A DNA stretch of 64,000 nucleotides, from NCBI GenBank assembly GCA_963698995.1, contig CAVOTD010000011.1, positions 62,001 through 126,000 on the forward strand. Direction: 5' to 3'. Source of the DNA: AP-15 sp963698995 (GTDB taxonomy: Bacteria > Pseudomonadota > Alphaproteobacteria > ATCC43930 > CGMCC-115725). Within the stretch, counting starts at the first letter, position 1, and each line of letters opens with the position of its first letter. The notes beneath the pieces are model-generated. The model was not told the DNA's origin. It ran no database searches and was given only the letters and a program-made list of their open reading frames with translations. The position numbers and the translations under genes were made by a program. Below, piece after piece: positions 44,164-51,290 of the stretch.

Positions 44164-45543
44164 CTACCGTGGCAGATGGACGCGAGCACGCAGGCCTCCG
44201 TGCGGGGAGGTCTCGAGCCTGACATCGCCTCCGTGGCTGCGCGCCACATCGCGGGCGATCGTCAGGCCGAGGCCGACGCCGCCGGTCGACGGGTTGCGCG
44301 ACGGGTCGAGGCGGACGAAGGCGCGAAATACCCGGCCCCGGTCGGCCTCCGCTATCCCCGGTCCGTCATCGTCGACGAGGATGTCGATGCCGTCACCGAC
44401 TGCGACACCGGTCAGCCACACATGGCTGCCGTGACGGCGTGCATTGGCGATCAGATTGCCGAGGCAGCGGCGCAGCGCATTCGGTCTGACCGGCATTACG
44501 CATTCGGCGCCGGCGGCGACCGACAACGGCGTCCCCTCGCGCCGCATCGCCGCGGCGACCTCGTCGAGCAGCAATGAGATGTCGGTTTCGACCGGCTCCT
44601 CGGTGCCCTCCCCCCGCGCAAACTCGAGATAGCCGTGGACCATTCGCTCCATCTCGGCGACATCTGATTTGAGCTCCTCGATCGCGGGGTCATCACCGAG
44701 AAGCTCGAGAGCGAGCTTCATTCGGGTCAACGGCGTACGCAAATCGTGGGAGACGCCGGCCAGCATCTGCGTGCGCTGGCGAATTTGCCGCTGTATGCGA
44801 TTGCGCATCGTCACAAAGGCGAGTGCTGCCTGGCGGATCTCGACCGCGCCTTCGACCTTGAAGAACGGAACCGGACGCCCTTTGCCAAACCCGTCGGCCG
44901 CTGCCGCCAGTCGCCGCAGCGATTTGACCTGATTGCGGAGAAAGACCGTCGCCACCGCCAGCAATACCAGCGAGGATCCGACCATCCACATGACAAAAAT
45001 GTAGGTTGTCGAGCTGTAGAGGCGTTTACGTGGCGCCTCCACCGCGAGCACTCCTTGCGGCAGCTGAACCTCAATGCGGATACCGCGCGGATCTTCGGTG
45101 TTGGCGATGCGATAAGGCAGCGCGACGCGCCCTTGCATTGCCTGGGTCAGCTGATCTTCGAGCAGCGAGCCGGTCGCGGGCGGTGGCGGGGGCAGCCTAT
45201 CGCCGCGGTTCAGCGTGAAATCGAGATCGGTCAATGCCGCGGCGTTCTCAAGCAAACGAGCAGTCTCGCTCGGCGAATTGGCGAGCGTCAGCGCCTCGAT
45301 CAGCAGGCCAATATCGCCGGCGACCCCAGCGGAGAGCCGCCACGATACCGCCGCCCAGTGACGATCGTAGAACACCCAGGTAGCGATCGCCTGCAGCAGG
45401 ATCAGGGGCACCACGACGATCAGCAGCGAGCGGCCGAACATCGTGCGCGGCAGCACCCGCTTGATCCATGCCTCCCGGCGGATCTCGAATTCGCCTTCGG
45501 GCGCCGCTCGAGCGAGCTCAGCTTCGATGTCGCGCGTCGTCAC
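44164..45543 (-). CDS. Sensor histidine kinase (EnvZ/RstB-like)
   Basis: 459 aa. Two membrane spans (SLLIVVVPLILLQAIATWVF near the N-terminus, FVMWMVGSSLVLLAVATVFL in the middle) enclose a periplasmic sensor of about 120 aa. HAMP region follows (SLRRLAAAADGFGKGR), H-box AGVSHDLRTPLTRMKLALEL, N-box CLGNLIANARRHG, G-boxes DILVDDDGPGI and GGVGLGLTIARDVARSHGG. EnvZ-like arrangement. Start taken at GTG 45543; ATG 45576, inside the response regulator gene, is the alternative. Transcribed with the response regulator. Signal unknown. Confidence 0.92.
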   Translation of the reverse strand: MTTRDIEAELARAAPEGEFEIRREAWIKRVLPRTMFGRSLLIVVVPLILLQAIATWVFYDRHWAAVSWRLSAGVAGDIGLLIEALTLANSPSETARLLENAAALTDLDFTLNRGDRLPPPPPATGSLLEDQLTQAMQGRVALPYRIANTEDPRGIRIEVQLPQGVLAVEAPRKRLYSSTTYIFVMWMVGSSLVLLAVATVFLRNQVKSLRRLAAAADGFGKGRPVPFFKVEGAVEIRQAALAFVTMRNRIQRQIRQRTQMLAGVSHDLRTPLTRMKLALELLGDDPAIEELKSDVAEMERMVHGYLEFARGEGTEEPVETDISLLLDEVAAAMRREGTPLSVAAGAECVMPVRPNALRRCLGNLIANARRHGSHVWLTGVAVGDGIDILVDDDGPGIAEADRGRVFRAFVRLDPSRNPSTGGVGLGLTIARDVARSHGGDVRLETSPHGGLRARVHLPR

Positions 45544-45556
45544 TACGCCACCACGG

Positions 45557-46252
45557 TTAATCCGGCTGCAGAACATACCCGGTGCCGCGGACCGTTTGGA
45601 GGTAGCGCGGATATCGCGGATCGCGTTCGATTTTACGGCGCAACCGGGTCATCTGGACATCGACGTTGCGGACATTGCCGCTCAACGACAGCGAAAGCTC
45701 TTCGCGCGATACTGCCTGGCCGGCCTTCTGGGCAAGACTGGCGAGCAGCCCCGCTTCGGCCGCGGTCAGGTGCACCAGATCGCCGCCGCGGTAGAGCTCT
45801 CCGCGGACGACATCGAACCGGCAGCCGCCGAAGCGGATGTCGGGCGGGCCCAAATCGACCACCGGCCGGCGTTGCAGCACATTGCGGATGCGCAACACCA
45901 ACTCACGCGGTTTGAAGGGTTTTGACAGATAGTCATCGGCGCCCTGCTCGAGCCCGTTGACCCGGTCCTCGGGCTCAGCCATCGCGGTCAGCAACAGGAC
46001 TGGAACCCGCGGCTCGCCGCGCAACGCCCGGGTCAGCTCCAACCCGCTTTCTCCCGGCATCATGACGTCGAGCACGACCAGATCGAAGGCAAAACTCGCT
46101 AGCTTCGAGCGCGCCTCGCTGGCGTCCGCTGCCGTGGTCACCCGAAAGCCGTTTTCCGACAGATACCGGCGCAACAGTTCGCGCAGCCGGGGATCATCGT
46201 CGACGACCAGTAGATGCGGCTCTGTGAGCCGGGGTTCGGGCTCGCTCGTCAC
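45557..46252 (-). CDS. OmpR-family response regulator
   Basis: 231 aa. Receiver: LLVVDDDPRLRELLRRYLSE (acidic pocket), FDLVVLDVMMPGESGLELTR (phosphorylated Asp), VLLLTAMAEPEDRVNGLEQG (Thr) and DDYLSKPFKPRELVLRI (Lys). Winged-helix DNA-binding domain: HLTAAEAGLLASLAQKAGQA, NVDVQMTRLRRKIERDP and YLQTVRGTGYVL. Pair of the histidine kinase downstream; OmpR/EnvZ-like control of envelope or osmotic genes is likely by analogy only. Confidence 0.94.
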   Translation of the reverse strand: MTSEPEPRLTEPHLLVVDDDPRLRELLRRYLSENGFRVTTAADASEARSKLASFAFDLVVLDVMMPGESGLELTRALRGEPRVPVLLLTAMAEPEDRVNGLEQGADDYLSKPFKPRELVLRIRNVLQRRPVVDLGPPDIRFGGCRFDVVRGELYRGGDLVHLTAAEAGLLASLAQKAGQAVSREELSLSLSGNVRNVDVQMTRLRRKIERDPRYPRYLQTVRGTGYVLQPD

Positions 46253-46278
46253 CCAAGGAATATACGACGAACCTCGGC

Positions 46279-46779
46279 TCAGCGCTGCCTTGGTAACGGC
46301 CGGTCGAAGCGGCGTCGATCCTCCTCGTCGGCGATGATCCCCAACAGCACCGCACGGAAACCCTCGACCGCTGGCGCGCCGGCTTGTCGATAGGCGTTGG
46401 CAATGCGCCTCCGCTGCGGCCCCGACAGCTGTCGCTCGAGCTCCCGCCCTTTCGGCGTCAATTCGAGCAGACGCTGCCGCCGATCCTGTGAACCGGGGTG
46501 TTGAAAGATGAAGCCCTGGCGAACCAGCTGACCGAGGACGCGACTCAAGCTCTGCTTGGTGATGCGAAGGATGCTGAGAAGTTCGCTGACACTCATCCGG
46601 GGATGGCGACCGACGAAGTGAACCACGCGGTGGTGGGCACGTCCAAACCCGGATTTCGCGAGGATCGCGTCCGGTTCTGCGGTGAAATCGCGATAGGCGA
46701 AGAACAAAAGCTCGATCCCCCGGCGCACTTCCTCCTCGCGCAGGATCGGCGGTTCGGCAAGTGTTTTTATGTCAGACAT
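46279..46779 (-). CDS. MarR-family regulator
   Basis: 166 aa. LREEEVRRGIELLFFAYRDF (dimerisation helix), MSVSELLSILRITKQSLSRV (helix-turn-helix) and FIFQHPGSQDRRQRLLELTP with the wing Asp-x-Arg. Divergent from the branched-chain aminotransferase gene, 126 bp apart; it may repress that gene or itself. GTTG...CAAC arms (46789-46806 region) in the gap could be its site, weak. Ligand unknown. In this group the two-component genes often follow, as here. Confidence 0.9.
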   Translation of the reverse strand: MSDIKTLAEPPILREEEVRRGIELLFFAYRDFTAEPDAILAKSGFGRAHHRVVHFVGRHPRMSVSELLSILRITKQSLSRVLGQLVRQGFIFQHPGSQDRRQRLLELTPKGRELERQLSGPQRRRIANAYRQAGAPAVEGFRAVLLGIIADEEDRRRFDRPLPRQR

Positions 46780-46905
46780 GTTGACTTATCTCGCAACCTT
46801 TGACACCATAAAGGCGTCCGGTGGGATATAAAGTTTCATCGTGATCGCCCCGGTTGCGTTGCCGCGGCACCGACCGGGCCAACTCGAAAAGGTAAGGAAG
46901 CCCCG

Positions 46906-47808
46906 ATGTCCGACACCCCGTTCGATGATCGCAACGGCTTCATCTGGTACGATGGCCGTCTCGTCCCCTGGCGTGACGCCAAGCTGCACGTGCTCACCCA
47001 TGGGCTCCATTATGCGAGCTGCGTATTCGAAGGCGAGCGCGTCTATAACGGCCAGGTGTTCCGTTTGGAGGATCATAATGAGCGCCTTCGCAACTCGGCG
47101 CGGATCCTCGGCTTCGAGGTGCCGGCCAGCATGGATGATTTGGCGAAGGCGACTGCGGAGGTAATCTCCTCGAACCGCATCGTCGACGGGTATGTGCGCC
47201 CGGTTGCTTGGCGCGGCGCCGAACAGATGGGTGTCTCGGCGCAGTCGAGCAAAATCCACCTGGCGCTGGCTGCCTGGGATTGGCCGGCCTATTTCTCGCC
47301 GGAAGCGCGGGCCAAAGGCATTCGCATGCAATGGGCGAAATGGGCGCGGCCGGCGCCCAACACGGCGCCGACCGGGGCCAAGGCGTCGGGCCTCTACATG
47401 ATCTGCACAATCTCGAAGCACGAAGCCGAGGCGGCGGGGTGCGACGACGCGCTAATGCTCGACTGGCGCGGGCAGCTCGCCGAGGGCACCGGCGCCAACA
47501 TCTTTCTCGTCATCAACGGTGAGTTGCACACCCCGACGCCGGATTGTTTCCTGAACGGGATTACCCGTCAGACCGTGATCGGCCTGGCAAAAAAGCGCGG
47601 CATCACGGTGGTCGAGCGGGCGATCATGCCCGAGGAGCTTGCCAAAGCCGAGGAGGTTTTCCTGACCGGCTCGGCCGCCGAGGTGACCCCGGTCGGCGAA
47701 ATCATCGGCAAGCGTGGCCACTATCGCTTCACCCCGGGTACCATCTGCCGCCTGATGTGGGAAGATTACGACCGTACAGTCGGGAAGCAGGTGGCGAGCG
47801 CTGCCTGA
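46906..47808 (+). CDS. ilvE: Branched-chain amino acid aminotransferase
   Basis: 300 aa, fold type IV PLP enzyme. WYDGRLVPWRDAKLHVLTHG, then LHYASCVFEGERVYNGQVFR, conserved Tyr/Phe of the active site; GAKASGLYMICTISKHEAEA holds the PLP Lys; ALMLDWRGQLAEGTGANIFL is the Glu/Ala-rich signature; FLTGSAAEVTPVGEIIGKR with the phosphate-binding Gly-Thr region. Final step of valine, leucine and isoleucine synthesis. Intact. Followed at 1 bp by a short coiled-coil gene. Confidence 0.94.
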   Translation: MSDTPFDDRNGFIWYDGRLVPWRDAKLHVLTHGLHYASCVFEGERVYNGQVFRLEDHNERLRNSARILGFEVPASMDDLAKATAEVISSNRIVDGYVRPVAWRGAEQMGVSAQSSKIHLALAAWDWPAYFSPEARAKGIRMQWAKWARPAPNTAPTGAKASGLYMICTISKHEAEAAGCDDALMLDWRGQLAEGTGANIFLVINGELHTPTPDCFLNGITRQTVIGLAKKRGITVVERAIMPEELAKAEEVFLTGSAAEVTPVGEIIGKRGHYRFTPGTICRLMWEDYDRTVGKQVASAA

Positions 47809-47809
47809 G

Positions 47810-48072
47810 ATGTCCGAAGGCAGAGACATCCTTGATTTCCCGCGCGCCAATTTCGCGCGGCTAAACGAGCGCCTCGACAGCGTCGACACTCTGCTGGACG
47901 AATTGACGACCCACATCAGCCCGCTCGAACGCGATGTGGCCTCGCTGAGCCTGCGAATTGCCGAACCGAAGGTTGACTTCGCTGCCTTGCAGAAAGGCTC
48001 GACACCACTGATCGTCGGATCGCCCGGATCGAGCGGCGCTTGGAATTCGTCGAGATGCCGATATCGGGCTGA
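47810..48072 (+). CDS. Short coiled-coil protein, one frameshift
   Basis: About 87 aa. NERLDSVDTLLDELTTHISP and LERDVASLSLRIAE form heptads. Near 47996 a base is missing in CAGAAAGGCTC; with it restored the chain goes on RLDTTDRRIARIERRLEFVE and stops at 48072, all in coiled-coil register. The unshifted frame loses the pattern. No known domain; small coiled-coil proteins in this place are seen behind ilvE in related bacteria. Coupled to ilvE. Confidence 0.6.
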
Positions 48073-48082
48073 TGCTCGCCCG

Positions 48083-48098
48083 GCCCGCCAGGGCGGGC
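48083..48098. terminator. GC hairpin between convergent genes
   Basis: GCCCGCC, AG, GGCGGGC. Lies between the coiled-coil gene and moaE; too little U for a textbook terminator. Confidence 0.3.
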
Positions 48099-48124
48099 TG
48101 GGAGAGGGTAGGCTTCGAGAAGGC

Positions 48125-48580
48125 TCAGGCTTCGTCCGTCCAGCACCGCTTGGCGGCTTCGTCCTCGCTCCGTGACTCGACCCAGCGTTCGCCCGCCGGA
48201 GTTTCTTCGCTCTTCCAGAACGGCGCGTCGGTCTTGAGCCAATCGATCAGAAAATGGCAGGCCGCGAGGGCCGCCTCGCGGTGCGGCGACGCAGTCGCGA
48301 CGAGCACGATGCGGTCGCCAGGCTCGAGCCTGCCGTAACGGTGGATGATCACCACCGCGTCGAGCGGCCAACGCCGGTGCGCCTCGGTCTCGATGTCGGT
48401 AAGCTTTTTTTCGGTCATGCCGGGATAGTGTTCGAGCGTCAGGGCGGTGACCCGGTCATTGCCACCCATATCCCGCACCAATCCGATAAAGCTCGCGACC
48501 CCGCCGATCCGGTGGTTGGCGGCGGCGAGACGCTCCAGCTCGGCGCCGACATTGAAATCCTCGCGCTGCACCCGGATCAT
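48125..48580 (-). CDS. moaE: Molybdopterin synthase catalytic subunit
   Basis: 151 aa. MoaE with MoaD converts cyclic pyranopterin monophosphate to molybdopterin. IRVQREDFNVGAELERLAAA at the start, GGVASFIGLVRDMGGNDRVT, LTLEHYPGMTEKKLTDIETE, IIHRYGRLEPGDRIVLVATA and DWLKTDAPFWKSEETPAGER with the catalytic Lys (KTxxPFWK). ATG 48580 follows moaD by 4 bp. Conserved alphaproteobacterial order pgsA - moaD - moaE, here with moeA and mobB inserted before moaD. Confidence 0.94.
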   Translation of the reverse strand: MIRVQREDFNVGAELERLAAANHRIGGVASFIGLVRDMGGNDRVTALTLEHYPGMTEKKLTDIETEAHRRWPLDAVVIIHRYGRLEPGDRIVLVATASPHREAALAACHFLIDWLKTDAPFWKSEETPAGERWVESRSEDEAAKRCWTDEA

Positions 48581-48584
48581 TGCC

Positions 48585-48837
48585 TCAGCCTCCGGTGACC
48601 GGCGGGAAAATGGCGACCTCGTCGCCCTCCCGCAGCGGATGTTCGCGCCCGACGTAATCGTGATTGACCGCCACGCGCACGACCGAAAGATCGCGCAAGG
48701 CTTCGCGCGAAGCCGCCGCCGCGCGATTGCAGCCAGGCGAGCAGCCCGCCCACATCCGCGACCTCGGAGGGCAGGTCGAGCTCCTCCTCGGCGCAGCCGA
48801 TGCGCGCTCGCAACCACGCGAAATAGACAAGCTTCAA
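48585..48837 (-). CDS. moaD: Molybdopterin synthase sulfur carrier subunit, one frameshift
   Basis: About 84 aa ubiquitin-like protein. First part LVYFAWLRARIGCAEEELDL, then VADVGGLLAWLQSRGG; near 48715-48725 (GCCGCCGCCGCG run) the frame shifts, and the second part reads VAVNHDYVGREHPLREGDEV and AIFPPVTGG, with the C-terminal Gly-Gly that is thiocarboxylated. TTG start at 48837 overlaps the moeA stop (TTGA), so translation is coupled. The break in a G/C run is likely a sequencing error. Confidence 0.85.
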
Positions 48838-50090
48838 CCGATCACCTCGGAAAACGGCAAAAAATCGACCATGGTGTCCGGGACGAGATCGCTGGTCTGT
48901 TCGTCGAGCACGATAAGGCCGTCCGATTGGACAATCGACGAAAGGATGCCGGCGCCGTCCCTGGCAAATTTCCGTGCGATTACAAAGTCCCCGTCTCGCT
49001 CCAGGTTCGCTCGCAGATATTCGCGCCGTCCTGGTTTCTTGCGGTAGGCAAACCCGGCGCGGACGCGAAACAGTCGGGGCGCCGACGCCGTTGCGCCGGC
49101 GAGTTTCAGGATTAGCGGCCGCGTCAAGACGATAAAAGTCACGATTACGGCTACTGGGTTTCCCGGCAGTCCGATCATCGGTACGCCATTGATCTGGCCG
49201 AGTGCGACCGGGCGCCCCGGCTTGATTGCCAGTCGCCAGAAGTGCAGGCTGCCGAGCCGCTCGATGGCCGTTTTGACATGATCCTCGTCGCCGGTCGAGA
49301 CGCCGCCCGAGGTGACGATCAGGTCGTGCGCGACGCTCGCCGCGGCAAGGGTGTCGGCGAGCACCGCTGCCCGATCTGGGCGGATGCCGAAATCGGTTAC
49401 CACGCAACCCAATTTGGCCAGCAGGGCCGCCAGCATAAAGCGATTGGCATCGTAGATCGCACCGACCGGCAGCGGCGCGCCAGGCTCGCGAACTTCGTCG
49501 CCGGTCGACAGCAACGCCACGCGCAAGGGGCGCAAGACCGGCAGCTCGCGCAGCCCGAGTGCCGCGGCGAGGCCGAGATCCGGGGGGGAGAGGCGCCGCC
49601 CGGCGGCGAGCGCGACCGCGCCCGCGGTGACGTCTTCGCCGGCATGACGGCGGTTCGCCCCCTTCCTGATCCCCGGCTTGAGCCGGACAGATCCGTCTTC
49701 GGCGACGCAGTCCTCCTGCATCATTACCGTGTCCGCGCCGTCCGGCATCGGAGCGCCGGTAAAGATCCGGATCGCTTCGCCGCGGCCAACCGGGCGGTCG
49801 AGCGGGTGACCGGCCGCTGCCCTGCCGGACACCCGCAGTACGGTTTCGCGGTCCGGTGTCAGATCGGCATGGGCGAAGGCGTAGCCGTCGACGGCGCTAT
49901 TGGCGTGAGGTGGCAGATTTATTGCTGCAACGACATCGCGGACGAGAACGCGGCCGAGCGCCGCCGCTCCAAGCGGCACCGCCTCCGCCTCGACGACCGC
50001 GGCGACCCGTTCTTCGATCCGGGCGAGCGCTTGTTCGACAGTCATCAGCGCACCGCCGAAAGCAAAGCAATCGTCGCTCAGCTGGGCCAT
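48834..50090 (-). CDS. moeA: Molybdopterin molybdenumtransferase
   Basis: 418 aa. Inserts molybdate into adenylated molybdopterin. Domains in order: LPPHANSAVDGYAFAHADL (domain III/II), IRIFTGAPMPDGADTVMMQE, GANRRHAGEDVTAG, VALLSTGDEVREPGAPLPVG, the MPT-binding core DLIVTSGGVSTGDEDHVK, IKPGRPVALGQINGVPMIGL and GLPGNPVAVIVTF, then domain IV with GRREYLRANLERDG. Intact. Overlaps mobB by 13 bp upstream and moaD by 3 bp downstream, so it is part of the operon. Confidence 0.95.
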   Translation of the reverse strand: MAQLSDDCFAFGGALMTVEQALARIEERVAAVVEAEAVPLGAAALGRVLVRDVVAAINLPPHANSAVDGYAFAHADLTPDRETVLRVSGRAAAGHPLDRPVGRGEAIRIFTGAPMPDGADTVMMQEDCVAEDGSVRLKPGIRKGANRRHAGEDVTAGAVALAAGRRLSPPDLGLAAALGLRELPVLRPLRVALLSTGDEVREPGAPLPVGAIYDANRFMLAALLAKLGCVVTDFGIRPDRAAVLADTLAAASVAHDLIVTSGGVSTGDEDHVKTAIERLGSLHFWRLAIKPGRPVALGQINGVPMIGLPGNPVAVIVTFIVLTRPLILKLAGATASAPRLFRVRAGFAYRKKPGRREYLRANLERDGDFVIARKFARDGAGILSSIVQSDGLIVLDEQTSDLVPDTMVDFLPFSEVIG

Positions 50091-50587
50091 CGACCGGTCT
50101 CGTCGTAACGGAGCACAAAAGCGGCGATCGCCGCGGCATCGGACAGCGGCAAAAACGGCACCGAAAATTCGGGCGATCGACCATCGGCGGCGATCGCGAT
50201 GATATCGGGGTCTTCAGGATGGAGCAGCGGTTTCCCCAAGGCACGGCGATAGACCTCGATCTTCGGATGGGCGTGCCGCTTGAAACCTTCGACGAGTACC
50301 AGATCGACGGGGCTGAGGTGCTGCAGTAACGCGTCGAGCGACGGCTCGGCGGCGCCGCGCAGCTCATGCATCAACGCCCAGCGGCGATCCGAGGCGACCA
50401 TGACTTCTTGCGCCCCCGCCTCACGATGCCGCCAGGAATCCTTCCCCGGGCGGTCGATGTCGAAACCATGATGGGCGTGCTTGACCGTCGACACGGTGAT
50501 GCCGCGCGAGACGAATTCGGGTATCAGCGCCGTCATCAAGGTCGTCTTGCCGCTGCCGCTCCAGCCGGCGAGGCCGAAGATCCGCAT
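50078..50587 (-). CDS. mobB: Molybdopterin-guanine dinucleotide biosynthesis GTPase
   Basis: 169 aa. P-loop FGLAGWSGSGKTTLMTALIP; switch-like VSTVKHAHHGFDIDRPGKDS; DLVLVEGFKRHAHPKIEVYR with the conserved Glu-Gly-Phe. MobB binds GTP and assists MobA in attaching GMP to molybdopterin. No MobA in the window. Start at 50587, stop inside moeA. Confidence 0.93.
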   Translation of the reverse strand: MRIFGLAGWSGSGKTTLMTALIPEFVSRGITVSTVKHAHHGFDIDRPGKDSWRHREAGAQEVMVASDRRWALMHELRGAAEPSLDALLQHLSPVDLVLVEGFKRHAHPKIEVYRRALGKPLLHPEDPDIIAIAADGRSPEFSVPFLPLSDAAAIAAFVLRYDETGRWPS

Positions 50588-50644
50588 TGTCGCCTGTCCT
50601 GAAGCTTGACTTGGGGCGCGAGCGCGGTCGCCGCAATCCGCCGA

Positions 50645-51250
50645 CTATGCCAAATGCTCGGATTTCCGGCTTTCGATCGGATGCGGCGGCCGCGGACGGG
50701 ACATATGGCGCAACCCCGCCTGAAGGTAGTCATATCCGGTCACCAAAGTCAGCAAGGCGGCGGCCCACAGCAACGTCTCGCCGATCGCCGTCACCGGCAG
50801 GAAACCCGGCCCGGCATCGCCGACGATCAAGACGCCGATCGCGATCATCTGGATGACGGTCTTCCACTTGGCAAGGCGCGAGACCGGCATCCCGACCCGC
50901 AACCCGGCGAGATACTCGCGCAGCCCGGAAACCAGAATTTCCCGGCACAGGATGACTAGCGCCGGAAGCAACGCCTGCGCCGCAAGCCGGCCAAACGCGG
51001 TCAGCATGAACAGAGTCGCCGAAACCAGCAACTTATCGGCGATCGGATCGAGAAATCGTCCGATCTCCGATTGCTGCTCCCAACGCCGTGCCATGTGCCC
51101 GTCGAGCCAATCGGTCACCCCTGCCGCCGAGAACAAAGCACAGGCAAACCAGCGCGCATAATCACCCGGTACATAAAATGTCGCGATAACCGCCGGGATC
51201 GCCAGGATACGCGACAATGTCAGCAAGTTGGGCACGCTGGTAATCGGCAC
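50645..51250 (-). CDS. pgsA: CDP-diacylglycerol-glycerol-3-phosphate 3-phosphatidyltransferase
   Basis: 201 aa. First committed step of phosphatidylglycerol synthesis in the inner membrane. The CDP-alcohol phosphotransferase motif is complete: DWLDGHMARRWEQQSEIGRF then LDPIADK (D-G-x2-A-R-x8-G-x3-D-x3-D). Several membrane spans (NLLTLSRILAIPAVIATFYV; VIQMIAIGVLIVGDAGPGFL). Follows uvrC by 40 bp, the conserved order in alphaproteobacteria. Intact. Confidence 0.94.
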   Translation of the reverse strand: MPITSVPNLLTLSRILAIPAVIATFYVPGDYARWFACALFSAAGVTDWLDGHMARRWEQQSEIGRFLDPIADKLLVSATLFMLTAFGRLAAQALLPALVILCREILVSGLREYLAGLRVGMPVSRLAKWKTVIQMIAIGVLIVGDAGPGFLPVTAIGETLLWAAALLTLVTGYDYLQAGLRHMSRPRPPHPIESRKSEHLA

Positions 51251-51290
51251 GCATCACTCCGGTTTGGGGCGAAGGGAGACGGTTGGCATG

